A stretch of 64,000 nucleotides of DNA from Zobellella endophytica (GTDB taxonomy: Bacteria; Pseudomonadota; Gammaproteobacteria; Enterobacterales; Aeromonadaceae). The stretch spans positions 62,001 to 126,000 of the forward strand of contig NZ_PXYG01000006.1 in assembly GCF_003012775.1 (NCBI RefSeq). The letters are read 5' to 3'. Positions within the stretch are counted from its first letter, which is position 1. Every line of letters begins with the position of its first letter. A program made the translations under genes and the position numbers. Shown here in pieces: positions 33,554-44,100 of the stretch. The notes beneath the pieces were generated by a model. That model had not been told where the DNA came from and did not search any database. It saw only the letters and a list, made by a program, of their open reading frames with translations.

Positions 33554-34444
33554 ATGGAAGGCATGAACCTGAACACCACCCTGGATCCCGTTTTGCTGCG
33601 CAGCTTTGTGGCCGTGGTCGACACCGGCAGCTTCACCCGCGCCGCCGACAGCACCCACCTCACCCAGTCCACCGTCAGCCAGCAGGTGCGCAAGCTGGAG
33701 TCTCTGCTCGGCTGCGAGCTGCTGCACCGCAAGGGCCGCTACGTCACCGCCACCCTCGAGGGGGAGCGGGTGTTGAGTTACGCCCGCCGCATCCTGCAGC
33801 TGATGAACGAGGCGGTGGCCCAGACCAGCCTGAGCGCCGAGCAGCAGAAGATCCGCCTGGGGGTGCCGGAAGACTTCGCCACCCACGCCATCATGCCCAC
33901 CCTGTCGGCCTTCGCCAGCGAATACCCGGGCATCCGCCTGGAAGTGAAGAGCGGCCTGTGCAGCGACATCTGGCGCGAATTCCAGCGCAACGAGCTGGAC
34001 CTGGCCCTGGTCAAGCAGCGCCAGGGCAGCGCCCCCGGCCTGGCCAGCTGGCCCGAGCCGCTGTGCTGGATCGACAGCCTGCACGGCAACAACCTGAACA
34101 ACCACCCCATCCCCCTGGTCACCTTTCCCATCGGCGGCCTCTACCGCAGCGAGATGGCCCACACCTTCGACAGCCTGGGCCGCAGCTGGCGGCTGGCCTA
34201 TGTGAGCACCAGCCTGTCCGGGGTATGCTGCGCGGTGGAGGCCGGGCTGGGCATCTCGCTGTTGCCCCGCCGGCTGGTCACCGAACGCCACCGCATCCTG
34301 AACCAGCGCGACGGCCTGCCGCCGGTACCGGATCTGGAGCTGACCCTGCACGCCCAGGACCAGCTTTCTGCCCACAGCCGGATACTGGCGGAAAGGCTGA
34401 TCAGCGCCTGCAACCAGACCTGCGATAACCGCCTCCCCGCCTGA
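33554..34444 (+). CDS. LysR family transcriptional regulator
   Basis: A 296-residue regulator with the helix-turn-helix SFVAVVDTGSFTRAADSTHL, TQSTVSQQVRKLESLLG and a standard effector domain. It is divergent from allE across a 162-bp gap that includes the AT-rich stretch GATTTATAAATTAAATAAC, a likely promoter region. A hairpin AGTGGC-TTT-GCCACT (33537-33551) ends just before ATG 33554; an in-frame ATG at 33563 follows GGAAGGC and could be the true start. Confidence 0.86.
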   Translation: MEGMNLNTTLDPVLLRSFVAVVDTGSFTRAADSTHLTQSTVSQQVRKLESLLGCELLHRKGRYVTATLEGERVLSYARRILQLMNEAVAQTSLSAEQQKIRLGVPEDFATHAIMPTLSAFASEYPGIRLEVKSGLCSDIWREFQRNELDLALVKQRQGSAPGLASWPEPLCWIDSLHGNNLNNHPIPLVTFPIGGLYRSEMAHTFDSLGRSWRLAYVSTSLSGVCCAVEAGLGISLLPRRLVTERHRILNQRDGLPPVPDLELTLHAQDQLSAHSRILAERLISACNQTCDNRLPA

Positions 34445-34478
34445 TGCGCGCAGGCGCAAACAGCGGCATGCCAAGCCC

Positions 34479-35858
34479 CTACATCGACTCGATGCCGCCA
34501 CCAAAGCTGCGATAGACGGCGACCAGCCGGCTGAAGCTGTCCTGTTCCTGTTGCGCCATCCGATCGCGGCTGCGCAGTTGCTCCCGCTCCGCGTCCAGCA
34601 GCTCGAGGAAGTCGCCGCTGCCGGCATGGTAGCGGGCCCGGGCAATCGCCACCGCCTTGTCGCTGGCCTGCCATTGCTGCTCCAGCCGGAGCTGCCGTTC
34701 CCGGCCGAGGTTGTAGCCGTGCAGTGCCAGCTGCATCTCGCCCAGGGCGTCGATGACCTTTTGTTCAAACTCGGCCAGCGCCATTTGCCGACCGGCGCCG
34801 GCAGCCCGGATGCGCGCCCGGACCGACCCCAGATCCGCCGCCTGCCAGCTCAGTCCGGGGGCGATGGACCAGCTGCGCTGGTCGGCGCCGAGGGCCCAGC
34901 CGGGACCGGACACGAACCCGAGGAAACCGCTGAACGACAGGCTGGGGTACAGATCGGCGGTGGCCACGCCGATATCGGCGGTGCGCGCGGCCAGCGCCCG
35001 CTCGGCCCCGGCCACGTCGGCGCGATAGCGCAGATAGTTGGTGCCGTCGGCGATGGCCACCGGCTGCGCCAGCCGCGGCAAACCGGCCCGCTCTCCCAGT
35101 TGCAGCGAGCCCGGCTTGCTGCCCACCAGCGCCGCCAGGGTCGTTTCCGCGGTCAGCAGTGCCAGTTGGTGGTCCGGGAGACCGGCCGCCACCTCCAGCA
35201 ACTGGGCATCGATGCGCACCAGCTCCAGTTCGGAGGCCAGGCCGGCATCGAAACGGGCCTGAATGACGTCCCTGGTCTGCCGCAGGTTGTCCAGGTTCTG
35301 CCGGGCGACCTCCAGCCGTAGCTGGGCGCCCCGGTACTCACCGTAGCTGGTCGCCACCTGGCTGACCAGCCGCAACTGGGCGTCGTGCCAGAGGATCCTG
35401 GCCTGCTCGGCATCGGCCCGGGCCGCCTGAGTGGCACGGCGAAGCTTGCCGAACAGGTCCGGATCCCAGCTCAGGCCGAGACCGCTGCGGTAACCACGCG
35501 CGATAACACCATCGTCGTCGCTGGCCACGGTGCCGTTTTCGCCGGCCTGATAGCCGGCATCAAGACTGCCCTGGGGCCAGCGGTTGTTGCCCTCGTCGTG
35601 GAACACGGCATAGGCCCGCTCAACATTGGCCCTGGCCTGCTCCAGCTCGCGGTTGTTAGCAAGCGTCAGTTCAATCAGCCGGTCAAGGTGCGGATCCTCG
35701 AACACCTGCCACCAGCTCAGGGCCCGTTCGGCCCGGCTGTAAGGACTGCTGAAGTCGATGTCCGCCACCTGCCGCGGAGTCTGGTAGTCGGGCCCCACCG
35801 TGGTGCAGGCGCTCAACAGCAGGGCGGCAACCATGGACACAATGGTGTTGTTACGCAT
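34479..35858 (-). CDS. RND efflux outer-membrane lipoprotein (OprM/NodT type)
   Basis: A 459-residue TolC-like channel. ATG 35858 starts MRNNTIVSMVAALLLSACTTVGPDYQTP with an LLSAC lipobox. Two repeats of the outer-membrane efflux domain are present (DPHLDRLIELTLANNRELEQ and the second half ALGEMQLALHGY). It overlaps the RND pump stop by eight bases, so the operon is adaptor-pump-channel. It completes the tripartite conduit through the outer membrane. Confidence 0.92.
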   Translation of the reverse strand: MRNNTIVSMVAALLLSACTTVGPDYQTPRQVADIDFSSPYSRAERALSWWQVFEDPHLDRLIELTLANNRELEQARANVERAYAVFHDEGNNRWPQGSLDAGYQAGENGTVASDDDGVIARGYRSGLGLSWDPDLFGKLRRATQAARADAEQARILWHDAQLRLVSQVATSYGEYRGAQLRLEVARQNLDNLRQTRDVIQARFDAGLASELELVRIDAQLLEVAAGLPDHQLALLTAETTLAALVGSKPGSLQLGERAGLPRLAQPVAIADGTNYLRYRADVAGAERALAARTADIGVATADLYPSLSFSGFLGFVSGPGWALGADQRSWSIAPGLSWQAADLGSVRARIRAAGAGRQMALAEFEQKVIDALGEMQLALHGYNLGRERQLRLEQQWQASDKAVAIARARYHAGSGDFLELLDAEREQLRSRDRMAQQEQDSFSRLVAVYRSFGGGIESM

Positions 35859-38800
35859 GTTGCAGCTCCTCGGCCGGTGCAACTGGCTGTGCGGCGGCCC
35901 GGCGCTCGCCGCGCCGGGCCAGCAGGTAGTAGAACAGCGGCGTCAGTATCAACCCGAACACGGTGACCCCGATCATGCCGGAGAACACGGCCACGCCCAT
36001 GGCCTGGCGCATTTCGGCACCGGCCCCCGAGGAGAACACCATGGGCACCACCCCCATGATAAAGGCGATGGAGGTCATCAGGATCGGCCGCAACCGCAAC
36101 CGCGCCGCCTCCAGAATAGCCTGCAGGGTGGTCATGCCCCGATCCTGCAGCTCCTTGGCGAATTCGACGATCAGGATGGCGTTCTTGGTCGCCAGCCCCA
36201 CCAGCACGATCAGGCCTATCTGGGTGAAGATATTGTTGTCTCCGCCGTAGAGCAGCACGCCGCTGAGCGCCGACAACAGCGTCATCGGAATGATCAGGAT
36301 AATGGCCAGCGGCAGGCTCAGGCTCTCGTACTGGGCCGCCAGCACCATAAATACCAGCAGGATCACCAGCGGATAAACCAGCAGGCCACTGTTGCCGGCC
36401 AGGATCTGCTGGTAGGTCAGCTCGGTCCACTCGTAACTCATGCCATGAGGCAGGGTCTCCGCCAGGATCCGTTCCATCGCCGCCTGGGCCTCGCCGCTGC
36501 TGAATCCGGGCGCCGGCCCGCCGTTGATCTCGGCGGTGGTGAAGCCGTTATAGCGCATCACCCGATCCGGTCCGGCAACCTGGTTGATGTTGATAAAGGA
36601 GCCCAGCGGCACCATGTCTCCGCTCATGTTGCGCACCTTCAGCTGGCGGATTTGCTCCGGATCCTGGCGGAAGGCGTCGTCGGCCTGCACATTCACCTGA
36701 TAGGTGCGGCCGAACCGGTTGAAGTCGTTGACGTAGGTCGACCCCATATAGCCCTGCAGGGTCTGGAACAGCTCATCCAGCGATACCCCCTGCTGCTTGG
36801 CCTTGGTGCGGTCGATGTCCAGTTCCAGCTGCGGCACGTTCACCTGATAACTGGAGAAGATCCCCGCCAGCTCGGGGGTGGCCCAGGCCCGCTGCATGAC
36901 CTGCATGTTCACCCGGTACAGTTCCTCGTAGCCCAGGTTGGCCCGGTCCTGGATTTGCAGGCGGAAACCGCCGATGGTGCCCAGGCCCATGACCGGCGGC
37001 GGTGGGAAAATGGCGACGAACGCATCCTGAATGCCCCCGAACGCCTGGTTCAGCTCGCCGGCGATGGCATTGGCCGACTGCTCGGCGCCCTGGCGCTCGG
37101 CGAAGTCGCTCAGGGTCACGAACACGATGCCGCTGTTCGGGCTGTTGGTAAAGCCGTTGATGCTCAGGCCGGGAAAAGCCACCGCGTGCTCGACGCTGGG
37201 GTGCGCCAGCGCGATGCGCGACATCTCCTTGATCACCGCGTCGGTGCGCTCCAGCGAGGCGGCGTCCGGCAACTGGGCGAAGGCCACCAGGTACTGCTTG
37301 TCCTGCCCCGGCACATAACCGGTGGGCGTGCTGGCAAACTGCAATCCGGTCAGACCCACCAGCGCGAGGTAGAGCACGCCGACGATACCGCCGAAGCGGA
37401 TCACTTTCCTGACCAGCCAGCCGTAGCCATCGGACAGACGCGCGAAGAAGCGGTTAAAGGGAGCGAACAGCCAGCCGCCCAACAACCGGTCCATGGCCCG
37501 GGTCAGGGCGTCCTTGTCCGCACCGTGGCCTTTCAGCAACAATGCCGACAGCGCCGGGCTCAGGGTCAGCGAATTGAGCGCGGAAATAAAGGTAGAGATG
37601 GTGATGGTCAGGGCAAACTGCTTGTAGAACTGCCCGGTCAGGCCCGACATGAAGGCGGTGGGAATAAATACCGCCGCCAGCACCAGGGTGGTGGCCACGA
37701 TCGGGCCGGTGACTTCCTTCATCGCCTTCTGGGTCGCCGCCACCGGCGAAAGCCCGTCGGCAATGTTGCGCTCCACGTTCTCCACCACCACGATGGCATC
37801 ATCCACCACGATGCCGATGGCCAGCACCAGGCCGAACAGGGACAGGGCATTGAGGGAGAAACCCAGCAGATGCATGAAGGCAAAGGTGCCGACCAGCGAT
37901 ACCGGCACCGCCACCAGCGGAATAATGGAGGCGCGCCAGGTCTGCAGAAACAGCACCACCACCAGTACCACCAACAGCACGGCCTCGAACAGGGTCTTCA
38001 CCACGGCTTCAATCGAGCCACGCACAAAGACCGTCGGGTCGTACACGATGGCGTAGTCCACCCCGGCCGGAAAGGACTCCGCCAGCTCGGCCATCCTGGC
38101 CCTGACATCGTTGGAGATCTGGATGGCATTGGAGCCGGAAGCCTGAAAGATCGGAATGGCGACCGCTTCCCGGTTATCCAGCAGGGAACGCAGCGCGTAG
38201 CTGTCGGCTCCCAGTTCAACCCGGGCCACATCCTTCAGTCGGCTGATCTCCCCGTCGGGGCCGACCTTGATGATGATGTCCTCAAATTCTTCCACCGTGC
38301 TCAGCCGGCCCTTGACGTTGATCAGCAACTGGAACTCGGACTCCCGGCTGGGCTGGGCCCCCAGGCTGCCGGCGGCGGCCTGCTGGTTCTGCTCGCCGAT
38401 GGCGTCGATGATCTGCCTGGGCGACAGGCCCAGGGCCGCCACCCGGTGCGGATCCAGCCACACCCGCAGACTGTATTCCCCGGCACCGAACAACCGCACG
38501 CTGCCGACGCCCTTGATCCGCGCCAGCTCGTCCTTCACGTTCAGCGCCGCATAGTTCGACAGATACAGCATGTCGTAGCTGTCATCGGGCGAGGTCAGGT
38601 GCACCACCATGGTCAGGTCCGGCGACGACTTCTCGGTGACCACTCCCAGCCGCTGCACTTCCTGCGGCAGCCGCGGCATGGCCCGGTCGACCCGGCTCTG
38701 CACCTGGGTCTGCGCCCGGTCGACATCGGTGCCGATGGCAAAGGTGATGGTCAGCGTCATCCGGCCATCGGAGGTGGCCTGGGAAGACATGTACAGCATC

Positions 38801-39033
38801 TGCTCCACGCCGTTGATCTCCTGCTCCAACGGCGAGGCGACGGTTTCGGCGATCACCTTGGGATTGGCGCCCGGATAGCTGGCGGTGACCACCACGGTCG
38901 GCGGCACCACATCCGGGTATTCGGTAATGGGCAGCTGCCATACCGCTATGGCGCCGGTGATCACGAACATCATCGAGATCACCGCGGCGAAGATCGGCCT
39001 TTTGATGAAGAATTGCGAAAACATGGCTCCCAC
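35851..39033 (-). CDS. RND multidrug efflux pump, HAE1 family (MexF/OqxB-like)
   Basis: A 1,060-residue inner-membrane drug/proton antiporter with 12 helices. It starts MFSQFFIKRPIFAAVISMMFVI. Proton-relay Asp residues occur in GLVLAIGIVVDDAIVVVENV, and the C-terminal half has the matching GLIVLVGLATKNAILIVEF. The large periplasmic loops and lengths match MexF/OqxB better than AcrB. Substrates probably include fluoroquinolones, chloramphenicol or aromatic compounds, by family inference. It lies three bases after the adaptor gene and overlaps the channel gene. Confidence 0.94.
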   Translation of the reverse strand: MGAMFSQFFIKRPIFAAVISMMFVITGAIAVWQLPITEYPDVVPPTVVVTASYPGANPKVIAETVASPLEQEINGVEQMLYMSSQATSDGRMTLTITFAIGTDVDRAQTQVQSRVDRAMPRLPQEVQRLGVVTEKSSPDLTMVVHLTSPDDSYDMLYLSNYAALNVKDELARIKGVGSVRLFGAGEYSLRVWLDPHRVAALGLSPRQIIDAIGEQNQQAAAGSLGAQPSRESEFQLLINVKGRLSTVEEFEDIIIKVGPDGEISRLKDVARVELGADSYALRSLLDNREAVAIPIFQASGSNAIQISNDVRARMAELAESFPAGVDYAIVYDPTVFVRGSIEAVVKTLFEAVLLVVLVVVLFLQTWRASIIPLVAVPVSLVGTFAFMHLLGFSLNALSLFGLVLAIGIVVDDAIVVVENVERNIADGLSPVAATQKAMKEVTGPIVATTLVLAAVFIPTAFMSGLTGQFYKQFALTITISTFISALNSLTLSPALSALLLKGHGADKDALTRAMDRLLGGWLFAPFNRFFARLSDGYGWLVRKVIRFGGIVGVLYLALVGLTGLQFASTPTGYVPGQDKQYLVAFAQLPDAASLERTDAVIKEMSRIALAHPSVEHAVAFPGLSINGFTNSPNSGIVFVTLSDFAERQGAEQSANAIAGELNQAFGGIQDAFVAIFPPPPVMGLGTIGGFRLQIQDRANLGYEELYRVNMQVMQRAWATPELAGIFSSYQVNVPQLELDIDRTKAKQQGVSLDELFQTLQGYMGSTYVNDFNRFGRTYQVNVQADDAFRQDPEQIRQLKVRNMSGDMVPLGSFININQVAGPDRVMRYNGFTTAEINGGPAPGFSSGEAQAAMERILAETLPHGMSYEWTELTYQQILAGNSGLLVYPLVILLVFMVLAAQYESLSLPLAIILIIPMTLLSALSGVLLYGGDNNIFTQIGLIVLVGLATKNAILIVEFAKELQDRGMTTLQAILEAARLRLRPILMTSIAFIMGVVPMVFSSGAGAEMRQAMGVAVFSGMIGVTVFGLILTPLFYYLLARRGERRAAAQPVAPAEELQHA

Positions 39034-39036
39034 TCC

Positions 39037-40266
39037 TTAACCGCGGACCGGTTCGGCCCGGGCCGTCAGCCCGGCTCCGGCCTGGTCCAGCAATGCCTGA
39101 CTCGCCCGCAGGCCGTTCAGCTGCCCGGCCTCGGCCATGTCCACCGGGGTGGGCGTGACCGTCATCTCGGGCCTGACCCGCTGCAGGCCATTGACCACTA
39201 TCCGCTCATGCGGGCTTAACCCGGCCTTGATAATGCGCAGGCCGCCAACCTTGCCTCCCAGGGTCACGCCGCGGTATTCCAGCCGATCCTGGTCGTCGAC
39301 CACCAGCACGAATTTATGGTTCAGATCGGTGCCTATCGCCTTGTCATCGATCAGCACGCCCCGGTAGCTGCCGCTGCCGGCCAGCCTGATGCGGGCAAAC
39401 AGGCCCGGCAGCAGGCTGCCGTCCTGGTTGGCGAAGCGGGCCCGCAGACGGATGGTGCCGGTGTGCTGATCGACCGCGTTGTCCACGAAGTCGATACGGC
39501 CGATACGGTCGAACTCGCCCTCACCGGACAGGGCCATAAAAACGGGATTGTCGTCCTCCCGGGCATCGGCCCGTCGCCCTTCGCGGCTCAAGGTGGCGTA
39601 TTTGAGGTAGCTCTGTTCGTCCACATCGAAGTAGGCATGCATTTCCTCGGTGGAAACGATACGCGTCAGCGGGGTCTGGCCGGCGCCGACGTGGTTGCCG
39701 GCGGTAACCTGGGCATAGGACACCCGGCCAGCGATCGGCGCCGTCACCCGGGTATACGCCAGCTCCAGCTCGGCCCGTTGCAGGGCGGCCGACACCGAGG
39801 CGACCGCCGCCGCCGCCTGATGCTTGTGCGCCAGCCTGGCATCCAGTACCTCTTCAGCAATGGCGCGCCCGGCCCGCAGCGCATTGGCCCGCCGGTAGTC
39901 GCTGTCGGCCAGCTTGAGCGCCGTCTGCGCGCCCTGCAGTTCGGCCTGCAGACGCGCCACTTCCGCCTGAAAGGGAGCCGGGTCGAGCTGGAACAGCACC
40001 TCGCCGGGCTCGACCAGGCTCCCTTCCCTGAAATGTACCTGCTGTACATAGCCCGAGACCCTGGGCATCAGCACCACCGTCTCCGGCGCCTGCAGCCGGC
40101 CGGTGAACTCATCCCACTCGGTAATGCGTTCATGGATCACGGTGGCGACCTGCACCTCGGGCGCGGCGGGCGCTCCCGCCGCCGCTTGCGGACGTTCACA
40201 CCCGGCCAGCAGCACACTGGCAAGGCTTGCGAAAATAATGTTTCTGATGGCGCTATTGCTGTTCAC
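39037..40266 (-). CDS. RND efflux periplasmic adaptor (MexE-like lipoprotein)
   Basis: An approximately 409-residue membrane-fusion protein. I choose GTG 40266 because GAGGATATC lies upstream and it leads directly into the lipoprotein signal IIFASLASVLLAGCERPQ; an ATG at 40320 has no ribosome-binding site and would overlap the promoter. Lipoyl halves (LMPRVSGYVQQVHFREGSLV / RVTAPIAGRVSYAQVTAGNH), an alpha-helical hairpin and a beta-barrel follow. It bridges the pump and the outer-membrane channel and is the first gene of the operon. Confidence 0.9.
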   Translation of the reverse strand: MNSNSAIRNIIFASLASVLLAGCERPQAAAGAPAAPEVQVATVIHERITEWDEFTGRLQAPETVVLMPRVSGYVQQVHFREGSLVEPGEVLFQLDPAPFQAEVARLQAELQGAQTALKLADSDYRRANALRAGRAIAEEVLDARLAHKHQAAAAVASVSAALQRAELELAYTRVTAPIAGRVSYAQVTAGNHVGAGQTPLTRIVSTEEMHAYFDVDEQSYLKYATLSREGRRADAREDDNPVFMALSGEGEFDRIGRIDFVDNAVDQHTGTIRLRARFANQDGSLLPGLFARIRLAGSGSYRGVLIDDKAIGTDLNHKFVLVVDDQDRLEYRGVTLGGKVGGLRIIKAGLSPHERIVVNGLQRVRPEMTVTPTPVDMAEAGQLNGLRASQALLDQAGAGLTARAEPVRG

Positions 40267-40324
40267 AACGATATCCTCAAGGCGGTTGACGGTAGCCCGC
40301 GCCGACATGCGGGCAGCCATTTAA

Positions 40325-40395
40325 TTTTGTACCGATGAGTAAATATATAGGGTAAGGAATGACAGTCAATTAATTTTATACCTATGGGTACAAAA
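40325..40395 (-). promoter_or_regulatory. RND operon promoter with two operator copies
   Basis: On the minus strand a -35 TTGACT (40369-40364), a 16-base spacer and a -10 TATATT (40347-40342) drive the RND operon. Two copies of a 21-22 bp element flank it: 40325-40345 (TTTTGTACC, GATG, AGTAAATA) covers the -10 and start point, and 40374-40395 (TTTTATACC, TATG, GGTACAAAA) is a near-perfect palindrome just upstream of the -35. They start 49 bp apart. The arrangement is that expected for repression by the divergent TetR protein. Confidence 0.7.
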
Positions 40396-40429
40396 TATTT
40401 TCATCGGCCCGCTCGCTGCCGCCATTTGC

Positions 40430-40443
40430 TTACCGGTCGGTAA
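40430..40443. promoter_or_regulatory. second palindrome in the RND/TetR gap
   Basis: TTACCGGTCGGTAA has six-base arms and a two-base centre, and lies 70 bp upstream of the TetR gene start. It shares TACC/GGTA with the promoter-proximal elements and could be an autoregulatory site. Confidence 0.5.
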
Positions 40444-40512
40444 ATAAGCCTGCTGGACAGAGGGTTTTACGATGTTTAAGATATAAACAGTTTTTTATGT
40501 AGGAGCTTGTTT

Positions 40513-41124
40513 ATGTCTACGGGAACCTGCCCCCCCAGTGTTGGCCGCCCACGTGCCTTCGACATGGAGAAAGCCCTGGAGAAAGCCCTGGACGTGTTCT
40601 GGAAGAAAGGATATGACGGGGCATCGCTGTCCGACCTGACCGAAGCCATGGGCATCAACAAGCCCAGTCTGTACTCCGCTTTCGGCAACAAGGAACAGCT
40701 GTTTCTGAAAGCGATCGAACTCTACGAAAAACGCCCCTGCGCCTTCTTCTACCCGGCCCTGCAGCAACCGACCGCCTACCAGGTGGCGGAGCATATGTTG
40801 TTCGGCGCGGCTACCAGCATGGCCGATACCAGCCACCCCCATGGCTGCGTGGTGGTGCAGGGCGCCCTGTCCTGCAGTGAGGCGGCCGAGACCGTCAAGG
40901 CCGCGTTGATCGCCCGCCGCCGCAACGGCGAACTGGCCTTGCGGGAACGCCTGGAACAGGCCAGGGAGCAGGGCGACCTGCCGACCGAGGTCGATACCGC
41001 CGTGCTGGCCCGTTATCTGGGCACCGTGCTGCAGGGTATGGCCATCCAGGCCACCAATGGCGCCACACCGGAGGAATTGAAACAGGTGGCCCAACTTACC
41101 CTGGACAACTTCCCCCGCCGCTGA
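40513..41124 (+). CDS. TetR family transcriptional repressor
   Basis: A 203-residue regulator. ATG 40513 follows AGGAG by seven bases. The helix-turn-helix is ALDVFWKKGYDGASLSDLTE, AMGINKPSLYSAFGNKEQLF, and the ligand domain contains SHPHGCVVVQGAL, as in the AcrR-like group that senses aromatic or quinone compounds. It is divergent from the RND operon, and the shared gap holds matching operators, so it probably represses efflux until a ligand binds. Confidence 0.9.
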   Translation: MSTGTCPPSVGRPRAFDMEKALEKALDVFWKKGYDGASLSDLTEAMGINKPSLYSAFGNKEQLFLKAIELYEKRPCAFFYPALQQPTAYQVAEHMLFGAATSMADTSHPHGCVVVQGALSCSEAAETVKAALIARRRNGELALRERLEQAREQGDLPTEVDTAVLARYLGTVLQGMAIQATNGATPEELKQVAQLTLDNFPRR

Positions 41125-41182
41125 ACCGCCGCCCGGGCGGTCATGACTGGCCCTGCCCCTTGAGTCGGGACAACGCCCGCCG

Positions 41183-44100
41183 CTACGTCAGCCCGGCCTG
41201 CCGCCGCAGCATCGGTGTCAGCTCGGCCACCGCCTGTTGCAGCCGGGCAACGCATTCCGCCGCCGCCGCCAGCTCGCCGCCGCGGGCCAGGGTTTCCAGC
41301 TCCAGCGCCACCGCCGCCAGCGCCCGGCCGCCCACCACCAGGGCCGAGCCCTTGAGGGTATGGGCCGCCCGGCGCAGAACCGGCGCATCGCTCTCCGCCA
41401 TGGCGGCCTCGATCTCCCGCATCAGCTTCGGGCACTCCTCCAGAAACAGCTCGGCCATTTCCGCCAGCAGGGCGCGGTTACCCTCCAGGTTGCGCAGGGC
41501 GCCGTCCCAGTCGAGGCAGCCTTCCTCCGGCCCGGCCGTCGCCGCGGCCACCGGTGCAACCGGCCGCGCCGCCCGGCCCGCGCTCACCGCCGGCGCCAGC
41601 TGTTCTACCGCCCGATACAGCTCCACGGCCCGGAACGGCTTGGTCACGAAGTCGTCCATGCCCGCCGCCAGGCAGCGCTCCCGGTCTTCCTTGGTGGCGC
41701 TGGCGGTCATGGCGATGATCGGTACATGACCGCCCCGCTCCGCTTCCCCGACGCGGATCGCCCGGGTCGCGGCCAGGCCGTCCATCACCGGCATGTGGAT
41801 GTCCATCAGCACCACCTCGAAGCGTCTGTCCCGCACCGCCGCCACCGCCTCGGCTCCGTTTTGCGCCAGTTCAACCCGATGGCCGCGCTGGCCCAGCAGA
41901 TCGATGGCCACCTTCTGGTTGGTCAGCCCGTCCTCCACCAGCAGCACCCGGCGCGACACGATGCCTTCGGGCCGCTCCCGGGCGCCGCCGGCCAGCAGGC
42001 CGCCGCTGGCCGTCACGCCCAGGGCTTCGCTCACCGCATTCAGCAGCTCCGACTGCTTGACCGGCTTGAGCAGCAAGCGGGAGATCCGCAACTGACGGCG
42101 CAGGGAACTGTCGCCGGAACGGCCACCCGACGACAGCATCACGATGGCCAGCGCCTCCTGCGCCGGGTGCTCCCGGATCCGGGCGGCCAGCTCGAAACCA
42201 TCCATCTCCGGCATCATCACGTCCAGCAGCGCCAGCGCAAAGGGCTGGTCCCGGGCCTGCTCCAGCAGGTCCAGCGCCTGGGCCGCACTAGTGGCCAGAC
42301 TGGGGCGCATCCCCCAGCGCTGCAGGATTTCATCCAGGATCATGCGGTTGGTCTGGTTGTCGTCCACCACCAGCACCCGCTGTCCCTGCAGCCCCAGCGG
42401 ATGTTCCGGGTCATAGCGGCATGCCCCGGCCAGGCCGAAGAGGGCGTCGAAGCTGAAACAGCTGCCTCGTCCGCCCGGGCCGCTGTCGATCCGGATCCGG
42501 CCGCCCATCATCGCCACCAGTTGAGCGGCTATCGACAGCCCCAGCCCGGTGCCGCCGCGCTGCCGGGTGGTGGAGGTGTCCGCCTGGCCGAACGCCTCGA
42601 ACACCCGTTGCCGCTGCGCCTCGGGAATGCCGATGCCGGTATCGCGCACCTCGAAGGCGACGCACACCTGCCGCTTGTCGCAGCGGACCAGGCGCAAGTC
42701 GATCACTATCTCGCCGCTGTCGGTAAACTTGATGGCGTTGCCCACCAGGTTGACCACCACCTGGCGCAGCCGCACCGGATCCCCCAGCAGCCGGTCGGGG
42801 ATGTCGAACGGAATATGCACCGCCAGCTCCAGGCCCTTTTCGTGGGCACGCAGAGCCAGGGTCTGCAGGGTGTCGCCCAGGGTATCGCGCAGCTGGAAGG
42901 CCACCGACTCCAGCTCCAGCCGGCCGGCCTCGATCTTGGAAAAGTCCAGGATGTCGTTGATCAGGCTGAGCAGGGTGTCGGCCGATTTCTGGATGATGGC
43001 CACATACTCCGCCTGCTGCTCGGTCAGTTCGGTCCGCTCCAACAGTTCGGCCACGCCGATCACCCCGTTCATCGGCGTGCGGATCTCGTGGCTCATATTG
43101 GCCAGGAACTCGCTCTTGGCGAGGTTGGCCTGCTCGGCCTGGTCCCGGGCCTGGCGCAGCTCCAGCTGGGACTCGCGCAGGGCTTCGGTGGTGGCCTGCA
43201 GCGCCCGGGTCCGTGCCGCCACCCGCTCTTCCAGATGATGGCGGTGTTGCTCCAGCTCGGTGATATCCGAGTACACCGCCACATAACCACCGTCACCGGT
43301 ACGGTGTTCGCTGACCTGGATGCACAGGCCGTCGCTGCGCACGAAGGAGAAGGTGCCGTGAGGATCCCGGTGCTGCTCCAGCCGCCGGGCGATCCATTGC
43401 TCGGCCGAGGCGTAGCCGCGGGGCACCAGCCCCTTGGCCGCCACGTCTCGCAGCAGCTCTTCAAAACCCATGCCCACCGCCACCAGATCGTTGGGCAGGG
43501 CGAAATGCTGCTTGAAGCGGGAGTTGAACAGCACCAGCCGGTCGTCCGCGTCGTACAGGGTAAAACCTTCGGCGATGGATTCGATGGCCTCGCTCAGCTG
43601 GTCCCGGGCCGCCTCGGCCCGGGCCTGGGCCTCTTCGGTCATCCGCACCTGCTCTTCCAGGTGTTCCCGCTGGGCTTCCAGCTCGGTGATGTCGGTATAG
43701 ATGGCCACCGCGCCGCCATCGCGGGTGCGTCGTTCGCTGACCCGCAGCTGCAGGCCGTTGCTGCGTTTCAGCTTGAACGGCGGGCCCGGGCTGCGCCGCT
43801 GGGCCAGGCGCCAGTTGAACCATTGTTCGGCATCGTCGTCGCCGGAGAAGACCAGCAGCTTGCGTTCCACCACCGCCCGGATCAGTTCGCGGAAATGCAT
43901 GCCCACCCGCACGATGTCGGGCGCGGCGGCATAGTCGTCGCGAAAGCGGGAATTGAAGGCCACCAGCCGATCCTCCGCATCGTACAGGGTAAAGCCTTCG
44001 GAGATGGACTCGATGGCCTCGGTGAGCTGCTGGTGCGCCGCCTCGGCCAGCGCCTGCTGGGTGCGGGTTTGCTCCACCTGCTCGGCCAGCGCCTGCTGGG

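Noticed and set aside
35800-39219. 1,139-codon open frame antisense to the RND pump
   Set aside because: The pump on the minus strand has full family motifs; the antisense translation is His/Gln-rich and featureless.
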